Below are positions 17,204 to 26,119 of a DNA stretch of 50,887 nt, in pieces. Both the position numbers and the translations under genes were made by a program. Below the pieces are notes generated by a model. That model ran no database searches and had not been told where the DNA came from. It saw nothing but the letters and a program-made list of their open reading frames with translations. The stretch is from Cytophagales bacterium (GTDB lineage Bacteria > Bacteroidota > Bacteroidia > Cytophagales > Thermoflexibacteraceae): positions 1 to 50,887 of the forward strand of contig CANGYA010000009.1 of NCBI GenBank assembly GCA_947457925.1, read 5' to 3'. The number at the start of each line of letters is the position of its first letter. Position 1 is the first letter of the stretch.

Positions 17204-18529
17204 TTATTTATCTGCTACTCTATCTACCTGACTTTCAATTACATCTTGCACTTTTTTAGGCAAATTTGATAAAAAGTCATAACCCGTAGCTTTTTCTATG
17301 GCACGTACACTTACTCTGTACTCTGTCCATCTTTTTTGGGCGACACCCCTTTGGTTAGGTGTGTCTATGGCTATTACTCTTGTACTTTCGTTGATACGTT
17401 GCAAGTCATTGTTGCCCTCGTCTAAGACTACAATAATTTTCCAAATACGTGCAGGTACAACAATACCATTGCCTACTGTGCCTTTGGACTTACCATCTTT
17501 GTCTGTACCGCCTTTCCCGTACACGCCAGCTATGATATACAACTCTTTGCCATTTTCCACTAATTTACGAGCATATTCTTCTAATTGTCGCCAAACTTCT
17601 TTGTTATTATCAGATGTTTGCGGAACTATGTTGGTCATATAAAAAGTAGCTTCGTTAATAGGCACAGACTTGTCCCTGTCATCAGAAGGACACAAATGCC
17701 CTCTGTCAAAGCCACTGTTGGCATAGTCTTTAGTAACTACAGCATACCAACCCGCAGGCAGTAAGGGGTCTGCGTGGAATCCTTCACTACGAGGGGCATC
17801 ACCTTTCCAACTTTTGTTTAAGTGCCAAGCTACCCAATTAGCTGTACCTCTTGATTTGTTGTAAGATAAAATGTATTCATCTCTGCTAATCAAATAGTTA
17901 TCGGGGCTACTTGTATTGGTTTGTGCATTGCTGGGGTTACCCAATAATAAATGGCTGTTGTCTTTGGCAGCCACTACAGCATTGTTATTGGTCGTACTGT
18001 TGTTATTATCTGCTGGCGGTGTAGGCGTACTGTTATTACTACTTTCTCCCCAAGCAATGTCGTCGATGTTAATTCTTGCTCCCGAAGCCGAAGTATTGCG
18101 TATTTCTAACCTAACTTTACCTTTTACGCCAAAGTTTGCTGTTTTTAATTGGCTACCTAATGCACTCACAACACCTGCCTTTTTCCAAGTGCTACCGCCG
18201 TCTGTAGAAGTCCACACTTCAAAGGCTGTTTTTTTGTCCGCATCATAAGCCCCGTAGCCAATACTTACGCCATTGGCAGTAACGTCGAACTTCATGGTAA
18301 TTTTTCCTCCGTCTTTCAAACGTACAGCTTTACTACCATTTTTTACATCTTTGTCGTCATTGCCTATCAAGGCATCAGATAGTTCCCATTTGCCTGTTAC
18401 CAAAGAAACATTGTCGGCAGCATAGCCATTTTTAGAGCCACTTTCAAAATCTTCTTTTTGGGCTGTAGCCAACGAACAACTGAATAAGACAAACACCAAT
18501 CCGTATATCAAATTAAAATGTTTAAACAT
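17204..18529 (-). CDS. secreted DNA/RNA non-specific endonuclease (NucA-type)
   Basis: A 441-residue exported protein (signal peptide ending SLATAQ). Residues about 25-160 form a beta-rich N-terminal module (EDFESGSKNGYAADNVSLVTGKW ... RINIDDIAW), then a Ser/Asn/Thr-rich linker with poly-Asn, then the nuclease domain (about 200-425). The active-site motif FDRGHLCPSDDR is present, with the general-base His at residue 278, followed by TFYMTNIVPQTSDNNKEVWRQLE, which holds the metal-binding Asn, and ELYIIAGVYG. These Mg2+-dependent enzymes cut DNA and RNA outside the cell. No T9SS sorting domain is visible, so it is probably periplasmic or released otherwise. A paralogue with the same domain order lies at 49093. 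Confidence 0.93.
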   Translation of the reverse strand: MFKHFNLIYGLVFVLFSCSLATAQKEDFESGSKNGYAADNVSLVTGKWELSDALIGNDDKDVKNGSKAVRLKDGGKITMKFDVTANGVSIGYGAYDADKKTAFEVWTSTDGGSTWKKAGVVSALGSQLKTANFGVKGKVRLEIRNTSASGARINIDDIAWGESSNNSTPTPPADNNNSTTNNNAVVAAKDNSHLLLGNPSNAQTNTSSPDNYLISRDEYILSYNKSRGTANWVAWHLNKSWKGDAPRSEGFHADPLLPAGWYAVVTKDYANSGFDRGHLCPSDDRDKSVPINEATFYMTNIVPQTSDNNKEVWRQLEEYARKLVENGKELYIIAGVYGKGGTDKDGKSKGTVGNGIVVPARIWKIIVVLDEGNNDLQRINESTRVIAIDTPNQRGVAQKRWTEYRVSVRAIEKATGYDFLSNLPKKVQDVIESQVDRVADK

Positions 18530-18593
18530 AATTGCATGAGTTTAGTGCTTACGCACAGTGAGTAATTAGTTAGAAGTAGTAGCAAAAATACAA

Positions 18594-18757
18594 TAATTAA
18601 CGTAAGTTGCGTAATACCTAACTGTAGAACGGACTTTAGTCCGTTTTTTTCGCATTTAGCAACAAAAAATGCGTTTTTATAGTGAAGAACTCTTGTTTTT
18701 ATGCGGAAGAAACGGACTAAATTTTGTTTTATAGGTACTACGCAACTTACATTAATT
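18594..18757. repeat. MITE-like palindromic element, copy B
   Basis: A 164-bp element with ~27-bp terminal inverted repeats (two mismatches), the left end reading TAATTAACGTAAGTTGCGTA. The ends match copy A at 12994-13165, but the interior differs: it contains small hairpins (CGGACTTTAGTCCG) and a distal AACGGACTAAA. Same ends with different cores is what a non-autonomous transposable family would give. The rest of the 18530-18914 gap is A+T-rich plus the hairpin listed next. Confidence 0.75.
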
Positions 18758-18853
18758 ATTAAATAATCGAATTTTTTATTATTAAAAAATGGAGTAAAAT
18801 AGGCTTATTTAGCTTTTATAGGAATGAATGTAAGCATATATTTCAGTTCTTTA

Positions 18854-18897
18854 ATTTTCCGTAAGATAGGGTTTGTAAACCCTATCTTACGGAAAAT
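18854..18897 (-). terminator. 21-bp perfect hairpin, terminator of the GNAT gene
   Basis: Arms 18854-18874 and 18877-18897 are perfectly complementary, with a 2-base loop in the plain reading. It lies 18 bases after the acetyltransferase stop, and on the minus strand the stem ends in a short T-run. Confidence 0.75.
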
Positions 18898-18914
18898 ATG
18901 TAGTTTTGCTTAGT

Positions 18915-19418
18915 TTAAATAGCTGTTGAAAACAATAACAACTGCTCGTTATTCATACTTATTTCTTTGTCAAATCGCAATCCTAATTGTTCTGCCAAAC
19001 GGATAGAACGGTGGTTATCCGCAGTAATAATAGCTAATACAGTTGAAAAACCAAGTTGATTTTTACCGTAATCCATTACGGCTTTGGCTGCTTCATAAGC
19101 ATACCCTTTGCCTTCATAGGCGGGTAGCAAAGCATACCCAATATCTACATGAGGCAGTTCTGCCCTTTTCACAAAACCAGCTATACCAATCGGTAACTCT
19201 TTGTCTTTCAAGATGATTACATAAAAACCAAAGCCATTTTCATAACCTTTTATGAGTCTATTTTCTAAGTAGGTAGTAGCATCTTCTTCATTTTTTACGT
19301 TTCTATCTCCAATAAACTGTAACCATGCAGGCGTATTCAGTAGTTCTAAGATGAATGGAGCATCTGTTAGTTCAAAGTTACGCAAGTAAAGGCGTTGGGT
19401 TGTTAAAATAGTTGTCAT
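18915..19418 (-). CDS. GNAT-family N-acetyltransferase (RimJ/RimL-like)
   Basis: A 167-residue protein from ATG 19418 (MTTILTTQRLYLRNFELTDA); the longer frame adds seven residues. It has the GNAT layout: TQRLYLRxFxLxDAPFILELLNTPAWLQFIGDRNV at the N-terminus, beta strand and acetyl-CoA loop GIAGFVKRAELPHVDIGYALLPAYEGKGYAYEAA and SIRLAEQLGLRFDKE. This matches acetyltransferases that modify ribosomal-protein N-termini or small amines; the acceptor is unknown. It is a single gene, divergent from the DinB-family gene. Confidence 0.9.
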   Translation of the reverse strand: MTTILTTQRLYLRNFELTDAPFILELLNTPAWLQFIGDRNVKNEEDATTYLENRLIKGYENGFGFYVIILKDKELPIGIAGFVKRAELPHVDIGYALLPAYEGKGYAYEAAKAVMDYGKNQLGFSTVLAIITADNHRSIRLAEQLGLRFDKEISMNNEQLLLFSTAI

Positions 19419-19520
19419 TATAGATTTGGTAGCAATCATTTGAAGATAATTAGTTTCTGCTTACTTTGCAACTATTTAATAGCGTTGCTTTTTTTAATTC
19501 ATACCTTAAAAAATAATACT

Positions 19521-20033
19521 ATGTATTTACCTACCCCTAACGAATATAGTGGTTTTTATACTAATTATATTCAAAAATCCATTCAACATGAAAACCTCTT
19601 ACAAGGTTTAACCAGTGAATTTGCTACTACGCTCAATTTATTGAACAATCTTGCTGCCGAAAAACATAGCTACCGTTATGCAGAAGGCAAATGGTCTATC
19701 AAAGAACTCATTGTGCATTTGTCAGATGCAGAAAGGGTTTTTGCTTATAGAGCCTTGCGTTTTGCTCGCCAAGATAAAACTGCTTTGGCAAGTTATGATG
19801 AGAATTTGTTTGTGGCTACTTCTAAGGCTGACCAAAGAGATTTTCAAGCTATTCTCCAAGAATTTTCGGCAGTAAGAGCAGCCACCATACAGTTATTCTC
19901 CTCTTTTGATGCCATAGATTTACAACAAATAGGTACGGCTAATGACTATCAACTTTCTGTAAGAGCATTGGGCTACACCATTTTGGGACATGAATTACAC
20001 CATAGACAAATTTTACAAGAAAGATATTTGTAA
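19521..20033 (+). CDS. DinB/YfiT-family putative metal-dependent hydrolase
   Basis: A 170-residue four-helix protein from ATG 19521; the upstream 27 codons look like a spurious extension. Conserved features are KWSIKELIVHLSDAERVFAYRALRFARQD and the C-terminal HELHHRQILQERYL. The three histidines in LIVHLSDAE and HELHH form the DinB-superfamily metal triad, probably Ni or Zn. Family members include thiol-dependent transferases and uncharacterised damage-induced proteins. The gene ends within a few bases of a palindromic repeat that also carries the end of the convergent permease gene. Confidence 0.88.
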   Translation: MYLPTPNEYSGFYTNYIQKSIQHENLLQGLTSEFATTLNLLNNLAAEKHSYRYAEGKWSIKELIVHLSDAERVFAYRALRFARQDKTALASYDENLFVATSKADQRDFQAILQEFSAVRAATIQLFSSFDAIDLQQIGTANDYQLSVRALGYTILGHELHHRQILQERYL

Positions 20034-20172
20034 CAGTTATCAGTGAGCAGTTATCAGTAAACAGTTTTTAGTTTGCCAAAATACTTATAAACACCTCTTT
20101 ATCAACACACTATAAACTTAATAACTGATAACTATTCATTGATTACTAAAACTGTTCACTGATTACTGTTCA
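20034..20172. repeat. CAGTTATCAGT-type intergenic repeat cluster
   Basis: CAGTTATCAGTgaGCAGTTATCAGT and AACAGTTTTTAGT on the left mirror ATAACTGATAACTATTC and ACTAAAACTGTTCACTGATT on the right, giving an imperfect palindrome. The last codons of the minus-strand permease lie inside the right arm. Such AT-rich CAGT repeats are low-information and may form by slippage. Confidence 0.6.
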
Positions 20173-21434
20173 TGCCCTTTCAAACCATACCAAGCTATAT
20201 ACAAATAACAAACTACAGGAATAAGGAAAGAAAGTTGCAGAGAAACGGTATCGGCTAATGCTCCTTGTATAACAGGAATGGCTGCCCCACCAAAAATAGC
20301 CGTACTCAACAAACCTGATGCTTGATTGGTGTGTTTGCCCAGACCTGCAACAGCTAAAGTAAAAATGGTAGGGAACATAATAGAGTTGAAAAAGCCAACA
20401 GCTAATAATGCGTACATACCCAAATGTCCGTCTAATAACACCGCACAAAGCACCAATAAGGCAGCTAAACCTGCATTGACAGCTAAAACGTAGCCAGCCT
20501 TTACCCTTTGTAAGACAGCCGAACCAATAAAACGACCTATCATAGCTCCACCCCAATAGTAACTTAAATAGCCACCTGCCACATCTTCTGTTAGCCCCGC
20601 ATATTTTTCCATGAACAAAATTAGTAAGCTACCAATGGCAACTTCTGCCCCTACATACACAAAAATACTACCTACACCAAAACGCAAATGTTTGAAATCC
20701 CAAGCACTATCGGCTTGTGAGTTGGAGTTGTTGTCTGTTTGTACGTCTTCGGCTTGAATGGATGGTAGTTTTAAAAACCCAACAATAAGGGCAATAACAA
20801 ACAAAGTACAAGCAATACCAATGTAAGGATATTTGATTTTGTCTAAATTTTCGGCTACCTGTTCGGGTGTAAGAGGTGTACCTACGGCTGCTCTAATGAT
20901 TGAACCTAAGATAAGAATTTCGCCAAATTTGGGGGCTATGGTCGTACCCACAGAGTTAAAGGCTTGTGTCAAGGTCAAACGGCTTGATGCGGTTTCTGGT
21001 TTGCCCAAAATGGCTACATAAGGGTTGGCAGCCACTTGTAATAGCGTAATACCCGAAGCCAAGATAAACAAAGCCCCTAAAAACAAGGCATAAAGTTGGT
21101 GTTGGGCTGCTGGCACAAACAGCAAACAACCTACGCCTGCTGCCACAAAACCGCCAATCATGCCTCGTTTGTAGCCTACTTTTTGCACAATCATACTCGA
21201 AGGAAAAGACATGACTAAGTAGGCAGTAAAAAAGCAAAATTGGACTAACATAGACTGCGTATAATTAAGAGCAAAAGCCCCTTTTAACACAGGAATTAGT
21301 ACGTCATTTAGACAGGTGATAAAACCCATCATAAAAAATAAAATCGTGAGAGATACTAAGGCAGGTGTGTAGTCTGCTTGTGGATTGGTCGTATTACTCG
21401 ATATTCTGGGGGTATTTCCCGAAAAACTCGCCAT
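20163..21434 (-). CDS. sugar MFS permease (glucose/galactose or fucose type)
   Basis: A 423-residue major-facilitator protein with about twelve hydrophobic helices. FFMMGFITCLNDVLIPVLKGAFALNYTQSMLVQFCFFTAYLVMSFPSSMIVQKVGYKRG and the helix-4/5 region ITLLQVAANPYVAILGKPETASSRLTLTQAFNSVGTTIAPKFG are signatures of the FucP/GluP group, H+ symporters for L-fucose, glucose or galactose. The C-terminal half includes EVAIGSLLILFMEKYAG and GAAIPVIQGALAD. GluP is the better guess, but the sugar cannot be fixed from sequence. The stop lies in a repeat, so the extreme C-terminus (GHEQ) may be recently altered. Confidence 0.9.
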   Translation of the reverse strand: MASFSGNTPRISSNTTNPQADYTPALVSLTILFFMMGFITCLNDVLIPVLKGAFALNYTQSMLVQFCFFTAYLVMSFPSSMIVQKVGYKRGMIGGFVAAGVGCLLFVPAAQHQLYALFLGALFILASGITLLQVAANPYVAILGKPETASSRLTLTQAFNSVGTTIAPKFGEILILGSIIRAAVGTPLTPEQVAENLDKIKYPYIGIACTLFVIALIVGFLKLPSIQAEDVQTDNNSNSQADSAWDFKHLRFGVGSIFVYVGAEVAIGSLLILFMEKYAGLTEDVAGGYLSYYWGGAMIGRFIGSAVLQRVKAGYVLAVNAGLAALLVLCAVLLDGHLGMYALLAVGFFNSIMFPTIFTLAVAGLGKHTNQASGLLSTAIFGGAAIPVIQGALADTVSLQLSFLIPVVCYLYIAWYGLKGHEQ

Positions 21435-21677
21435 ATTGATAAGTGGTTTGATAAATGGTTAAAACAGATTTGAAATACATTATTTTTGACTAAATATCAA
21501 AACAGTAAAGGTATCTTTTTTGATAAACAGAAAGAATAAATGCTTGCAATCTCTTACATGGTCATTTTATACTTGTTTTTTAACAATTAAGGTAGTAACA
21601 CCTTAAAAATTTAGATAAAATCTTTGCGTTTTGTTAAAATATGCACATTTTTTGTAAAATTGCATACGACACCTTAC

Positions 21678-23942
21678 ATGAGTGCGATGAACAGAATATT
21701 CTTACTAATGGTTTTGGGGCTTTGTGCCACTCATTTGCTATTAGGACAAAATAAACCTAACGCCACAAAAAGCCTTTCGCCTGTTGTACCATCTGTTACC
21801 AGCAAGCAAAGCAAAGATACTGTGCGTTTTGAGGTAGAACCTCTGAAAATTAATACAGAGTACGCCGAAATAGCCCCAATGTTTTATAAACAAAACTTTT
21901 TATACACTTTAGTTAAAACTAAAAAGGCATTTTCACACCAAGAATTGCGTTGGCACAAGTACCCCGAAGTAGTACCTTGTATTATTCCGCACCCAGACAG
22001 TGCCACACAAATAAAACCAATTTTGACTGCTACTAGCGAAACTTGGCATTTTAATACAGGCATTGCTGCACCTATTCCTAATACGGAAAAAATTATCATT
22101 ACAAGAAGTTTACATAAAAAGCTCAGTTTCAAAGATTTATTTTCTAAACCAATTCCTGAAAGATTAGGACTATTTGAAGCTAATACCAACGGAGATGTAT
22201 GGTTTAATCTGCAACCAGTATTTCCTTTAGATAGTTTAGACTATTCAGAAGCACACCCTACGCTGTCTGAAGATGGTAAAACTTTGTATTTTGTATCTGA
22301 TATGGCAGGAGGCTATGGAGGAACGGATATTTATGTAACACACAGGAAAGAAGATGGGCATTGGTCTACTCCTATCAATTTAGGAGATAAAATTAATACA
22401 CCCGATAACGAATTGTACCCTTTTGTGCATAGTGATAAAAACTTGTATTTTGCATCGAATAGAAAAGGCGGATTCGGTGGGTACGATATTTACGAGGCAA
22501 TTTGGGACGGTGAGCAATTTGCAAGGGTCGTGAATATGGGGATTCCTACCAACTCCAACAAAGATGATATTTCGTTTATTGTGAATGAACCTAAAAGAAT
22601 TTGCTATTTTTCCTCAAACAGAGATGGCGGAGAAGGCAGTTTTGACATTTACAAAATGAATGTAAAACTCCTGAATATTTCACGCAATTTGACAGATGGC
22701 GGAGAAAATTTGTTTGGGGTTTTGAACATCGAAATTAGTGGAAAAGTAGTGGATAGTTTGACAGGACAACCTGTAAAAAGAGCTATGGTCAAATTGCGTG
22801 ATTTTAATAATGATGATATTCAAGTAGTTTTTGCCGATAACAAAGGCAATTACAAATTTAGTATCAGCAACGACAATAAATTTCAAATTGCAGCCAACCG
22901 CATAGGTTACAACAGTTCGCCAGATTATCAATTCTCTACTTATGGTTTGTCTTCGCCTACGCCTTTGAGTATCGATATTTACATGAAACCTGTTATTTAT
23001 ACAGTCACTTTAGATGTTTCGGTCTTTGAAACTTCGCAGACTTTAGATGCCAGCATTTTGCCCATAGTTGATGCCAAATTATTATTAAAAGAAAATACGA
23101 GTGGAAAATTGACCGAAGCCAAAACTAATGCGAATGGTACTTTCCAATTCACATTGGAACAAGGCAAAGTGTACAAATTAGTCGTAACCAAAGACGGTTA
23201 TCAAAGCAGCTTGCCTTATTCTATTTCTACAGTGCAAAGACATAATGCGGAAAGGATAGAATTGAATATTTCTTTGACAAGATTAGAAACAGGTTCTCTC
23301 AAAGATTTTGTGATTAAAGCTGTGGTAAAAGACAAAGACACCAATAAAGCTATTCCTTTTGCTGCGGTGTTACTCAAGAATATTGATACCAAAGAAATCA
23401 CAGAAAAAATTACAGATGACAATGGCGTAGCTTTGTTTGAAGTAGATACAACACACAGTTATTCGTTGGAAAGCATCAAGGAAAAGTACCAATTAGATAA
23501 CTACGTGCATATTTTCCCAAAAGGCATGAAAACGGGTTTGGTATCTGAAACAATACTACCCATGAAACAAGTAACCTATGTGCCTGTACCCTTAGACTTT
23601 GTTTTTGAGCCTGTGTATTACCCAACAGGCAAAATGACGTTTGACAATGACATCATGAAACAGTTGGACGAAATTTACAAACTCTTGCAAAAGTACAAAA
23701 GCATTAGAATTTCTATTGTAGGGCATACAGACAACGAAGGTAGTCGAGAAAGCAATTTGATTTTATCACAAAAAAGAGCAAATGCAGCCTATAACTATTT
23801 GGTAAAGAAGGGTTTACCTAAAAATAGAGTAATTTCTGTAACGGGTGCAGGAGATGAGAAACCCGCCATAAACTGTTCGGATTGTACGACAGAACAAAAT
23901 CAAAAAAATAGACGTACAGAATTGGTTATTGTGGAAAGATAA
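21678..23942 (+). CDS. PD40 / CarboxypepD_reg / OmpA-family envelope protein
   Basis: A 754-residue protein from ATG 21678 (or 21687), with signal peptide ending LLLGQ. Domains in order: WD40-like PD40 repeats (about 200-310; HPTLSEDGKTLYFVSDMAGGYGGTDIYV and NLYFASNRKGGFGGYDIY), a carboxypeptidase-regulatory-like domain (ISGKVVDSLTGQPVKRAMVKLRD), two further beta-sandwich repeats, and a C-terminal OmpA domain (about 650-754) with SIVGHTDNEGSRESNLILSQKRANAAYNYL, which binds peptidoglycan. This order resembles PorE, a T9SS accessory protein that anchors the machine to the wall, but the same order occurs in many other Bacteroidota proteins. The presence of a T9SS cargo in the window makes a T9SS link possible. 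Confidence 0.85.
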   Translation: MSAMNRIFLLMVLGLCATHLLLGQNKPNATKSLSPVVPSVTSKQSKDTVRFEVEPLKINTEYAEIAPMFYKQNFLYTLVKTKKAFSHQELRWHKYPEVVPCIIPHPDSATQIKPILTATSETWHFNTGIAAPIPNTEKIIITRSLHKKLSFKDLFSKPIPERLGLFEANTNGDVWFNLQPVFPLDSLDYSEAHPTLSEDGKTLYFVSDMAGGYGGTDIYVTHRKEDGHWSTPINLGDKINTPDNELYPFVHSDKNLYFASNRKGGFGGYDIYEAIWDGEQFARVVNMGIPTNSNKDDISFIVNEPKRICYFSSNRDGGEGSFDIYKMNVKLLNISRNLTDGGENLFGVLNIEISGKVVDSLTGQPVKRAMVKLRDFNNDDIQVVFADNKGNYKFSISNDNKFQIAANRIGYNSSPDYQFSTYGLSSPTPLSIDIYMKPVIYTVTLDVSVFETSQTLDASILPIVDAKLLLKENTSGKLTEAKTNANGTFQFTLEQGKVYKLVVTKDGYQSSLPYSISTVQRHNAERIELNISLTRLETGSLKDFVIKAVVKDKDTNKAIPFAAVLLKNIDTKEITEKITDDNGVALFEVDTTHSYSLESIKEKYQLDNYVHIFPKGMKTGLVSETILPMKQVTYVPVPLDFVFEPVYYPTGKMTFDNDIMKQLDEIYKLLQKYKSIRISIVGHTDNEGSRESNLILSQKRANAAYNYLVKKGLPKNRVISVTGAGDEKPAINCSDCTTEQNQKNRRTELVIVER

Positions 23943-23961
23943 TTGTAATACTGTTGTCAAT

Positions 23962-23999
23962 CCGTTTTTTTAAGCAAGTGTTATGAGCCTAAAAAACGG
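23962..23999 (+). terminator. weak hairpin after the OmpA-family gene
   Basis: CCGTTTTTT (23962-23970) pairs with AAAAAACGG (23991-23999) around a 20-base loop, starting about 20 bases past the stop. The stem is short and the loop long, so this is only a possible terminator. Confidence 0.3.
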
Positions 24000-24026
24000 C
24001 ACAATCACCAATAAACACCTACAAAC

Positions 24027-24458
24027 ATGAAATATTTTTTGGCAACACTTTTTTTATACTTTGGAATTTTTGGCAGTGCAACTGTAACAGCACAATGCAA
24101 TTATGAATTTCAACGCGGAAAAGCATTGAGTTACTTGCCTCGCAACTACTTTTTTACACATACACTGAAATGCAATCCTATTTCGAGTAACCAAGGTGTA
24201 AAAGCAACCTATTTAATGTTTAAAAACAGAACGTATTGCTTTACGGCAAGTAGCAAAGAAGGCGAAGCACAAGGTATGGTCGTTACGGTGTATGATGACA
24301 AACAAAACGTGATTTGCTCTAACTATAACGAAAATGAACATAAATTTTACCGAAAAATGCTTTTTCAGTGCAATAAGTCGGGTTTATACACCGTAGAAGT
24401 TAGTTTTAAAGACGCAAAAACTACTTGTGGCTACTTGGCGGTTGGGGTAAAATATTGA
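24027..24458 (+). CDS. hypothetical secreted Cys-containing protein
   Basis: A 143-residue protein with a clear signal peptide (MKYFLATLFLYFGIFGSATVTAQ). The mature ~120 residues are beta-rich and contain six cysteines (CNYEF, LKCNPI, TYCFTAS, VICSN, FQCNKSG, TTCGY), an even number suited to disulfides in the periplasm. The phrasing, GVKATYLMFKNRTYCFTAS and SGLYTVEVSFKD, resembles small bacterial beta-sandwich modules that follow larger envelope proteins, but I do not recognise the family. It lies 84 bases after the OmpA-family gene in the same direction and may be co-transcribed with it. Confidence 0.65.
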   Translation: MKYFLATLFLYFGIFGSATVTAQCNYEFQRGKALSYLPRNYFFTHTLKCNPISSNQGVKATYLMFKNRTYCFTASSKEGEAQGMVVTVYDDKQNVICSNYNENEHKFYRKMLFQCNKSGLYTVEVSFKDAKTTCGYLAVGVKY

Positions 24459-24715
24459 GTTGCTGATAGACTTAAATACAGACCTCTTGCAAAAGTATAA
24501 GGAGAATAACCTCGCAAGTGATTTAAGCACATAACTACTTAATTAAGGCTTTAATTTCTACAAAGCCTTGACTAAGTGGTAGCATACTTAGGTTGGGGGG
24601 GCTTACGTGGATTAGAGAAAATGGTTACATTCTTTAGAAAATTTTAATCTTTACGATTTGCAATTACGATTTTCTTACTAATTTGCAGCCCAAAACAAAA
24701 AGACTAACCCTACCC

Positions 24716-25780
24716 ATGAATAAGTCATACATAAAATACTTCATTTTTACCCTCCTTACACTGTTTTTGGGCAACAAAGTGCAAGCTGATGAACCAACAG
24801 AAGGCGGGGTATTCAATCCGGGTGATATGATTATCCACCACATTTCTGATGCCCACGAATGGCATTTGTGGACAACTACAGGTGCAGACGGTAAAGAACA
24901 CCATGTAAGTATTCCTTTGCCAGTGATTTTGTATTCAGAAAAAGGATTAGAGATTTTCTCATCTGCCAATTTCCACAACGACTTACAAACCTATAACGGT
25001 TACAAGTTGGAACACGAACACATCTATTTGGCAGATGCTAACGGCACTATTTTGACAGATGCCAACGGTAAAAAATTAGCTCCATTAGATTTTTCTATTA
25101 CTAAAAACGTAGCAAGTATTTTTATTTCTGCCTTTTTGTTAATCACAATTTTCTCTGCGGTAGCAGGTGGTTACAAGAAAAATGCAGGCAAAGCACCTTC
25201 GGGCATTCAATCTATTTTCGAGCCTTTGATTGTGTTTGTAAGAGATGAAATAGCTATACCGAATATTGGTGAGAAAAAATACGAAAAATATTTACCTTAC
25301 TTATTAACAGTATTCTTCTTTATTTGGGTAAACAACTTGTTAGGACTTATACCTACGGGTGCAAATGCCTCTGGTAACATTGCTTTCACAATGACTCTGG
25401 CAGTTTTGACAGGTGTAATCACTAATTTGTCTGGCAATTCAAGCTATTGGGGACATATTTTCTGGACACCGGGTGTCCCACTTTGGTTGCGTCCTATCAT
25501 GTTGCCTGTAGAGGTGGTAGGTATTTTGACCAAGCCTTTCGCCCTAATGATACGTCTTTTCGCTAACATTACAGCAGGACACATTATCATTTTGAGTTTG
25601 ATGAGTTTCATTTTCATCTTCAAAAGTGTGGCGGTAGGTGTACCTGTAAGTGCTTTCGTTGTCGTAATGACCATGATGGAGTTGTTCGTAGCAGCTTTAC
25701 AAGCATTTATCTTTACATTATTATCTGCGTTATTTATTGGTGCTGCGACTGAGGAGCATCATCATGACGACCATCATTAA
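24716..25780 (+). CDS. atpB: ATP synthase F0 subunit a
   Basis: A 354-residue membrane subunit. The start at ATG 24716 (MNKSYIKYFIFTLLTLFLG) gives a signal-like N-terminus; the in-frame TTG at 24683 is less likely. As in other Bacteroidota, a long extracytoplasmic N-terminal extension (about 22-120, with DMIIHHISDAHEWHLW) precedes the conserved core: PYLLTVFFFIWVNNLLGLIP, the essential half-channel arginine in MIRLFANITAGH (Arg 280), and the last helices. A His-rich tail (EEHHHDDHH) is present and may be a local oddity. With subunit c it forms the proton path. It begins the atpB-atpE-atpF-atpH run. Confidence 0.95.
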   Translation: MNKSYIKYFIFTLLTLFLGNKVQADEPTEGGVFNPGDMIIHHISDAHEWHLWTTTGADGKEHHVSIPLPVILYSEKGLEIFSSANFHNDLQTYNGYKLEHEHIYLADANGTILTDANGKKLAPLDFSITKNVASIFISAFLLITIFSAVAGGYKKNAGKAPSGIQSIFEPLIVFVRDEIAIPNIGEKKYEKYLPYLLTVFFFIWVNNLLGLIPTGANASGNIAFTMTLAVLTGVITNLSGNSSYWGHIFWTPGVPLWLRPIMLPVEVVGILTKPFALMIRLFANITAGHIIILSLMSFIFIFKSVAVGVPVSAFVVVMTMMELFVAALQAFIFTLLSALFIGAATEEHHHDDHH

Positions 25781-25786
25781 TCTATT

Positions 25787-25821
25787 AAACCTAATAAGTT
25801 TTTCAAAACCTTGTTAGGTTT
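25787..25821 (+). other. hairpin between atpB and atpE
   Basis: AAACCTAATAAG (25787-25798) pairs with CTTGTTAGGTTT (25810-25821), 11 of 12 positions matching with a G:T pair and an 11-base loop, followed by a short T-run. It lies in the 90-base gap before atpE. Confidence 0.55.
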
Positions 25822-25870
25822 TGCACTAATTTGTTTTTTCTTTTTCAATTATATTTTAAATTTTACAATT

Positions 25871-26119
25871 ATGTTATCTAACGTATTATTAGAACTTTCT
25901 GGTTCAATTACCCCAATGGGTGCAGGCATCGGTGCTGGGTTAGCCGTATTAGGTGCTGGTATGGGTATTGGTCGTATCGGTGGTAGTGCTATGGAAGGTA
26001 TGGCACGCCAACCTGAAATGGCAGGCAAAATCCAAACAGGTATGTTGATTGCATCAGCTCTTATTGAAGGTGCTGCTTTGTTTGCAATCGCCGTATGTTT
26101 CTTGATTGGTAACAAATAA
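25871..26119 (+). CDS. atpE: ATP synthase F0 subunit c
   Basis: An 82-residue hairpin protein from ATG 25871 (the upstream frame adds 20 hydrophobic residues lacking conservation). The first helix carries the Gly-rich repeat GAGIGAGLAVLGAGMGIGRIGG, the loop is MARQPEMAGKI (the RQP loop), and the second helix has the ion-carrying Glu 66 in ALIEGAALFAIAVC. The absence of the Gln in helix 1 and of Ser/Thr after the Glu points to H+ rather than Na+ coupling. This subunit is needed in about ten or more copies per complex, and the gene is bracketed by hairpins. Confidence 0.95.
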   Translation: MLSNVLLELSGSITPMGAGIGAGLAVLGAGMGIGRIGGSAMEGMARQPEMAGKIQTGMLIASALIEGAALFAIAVCFLIGNK

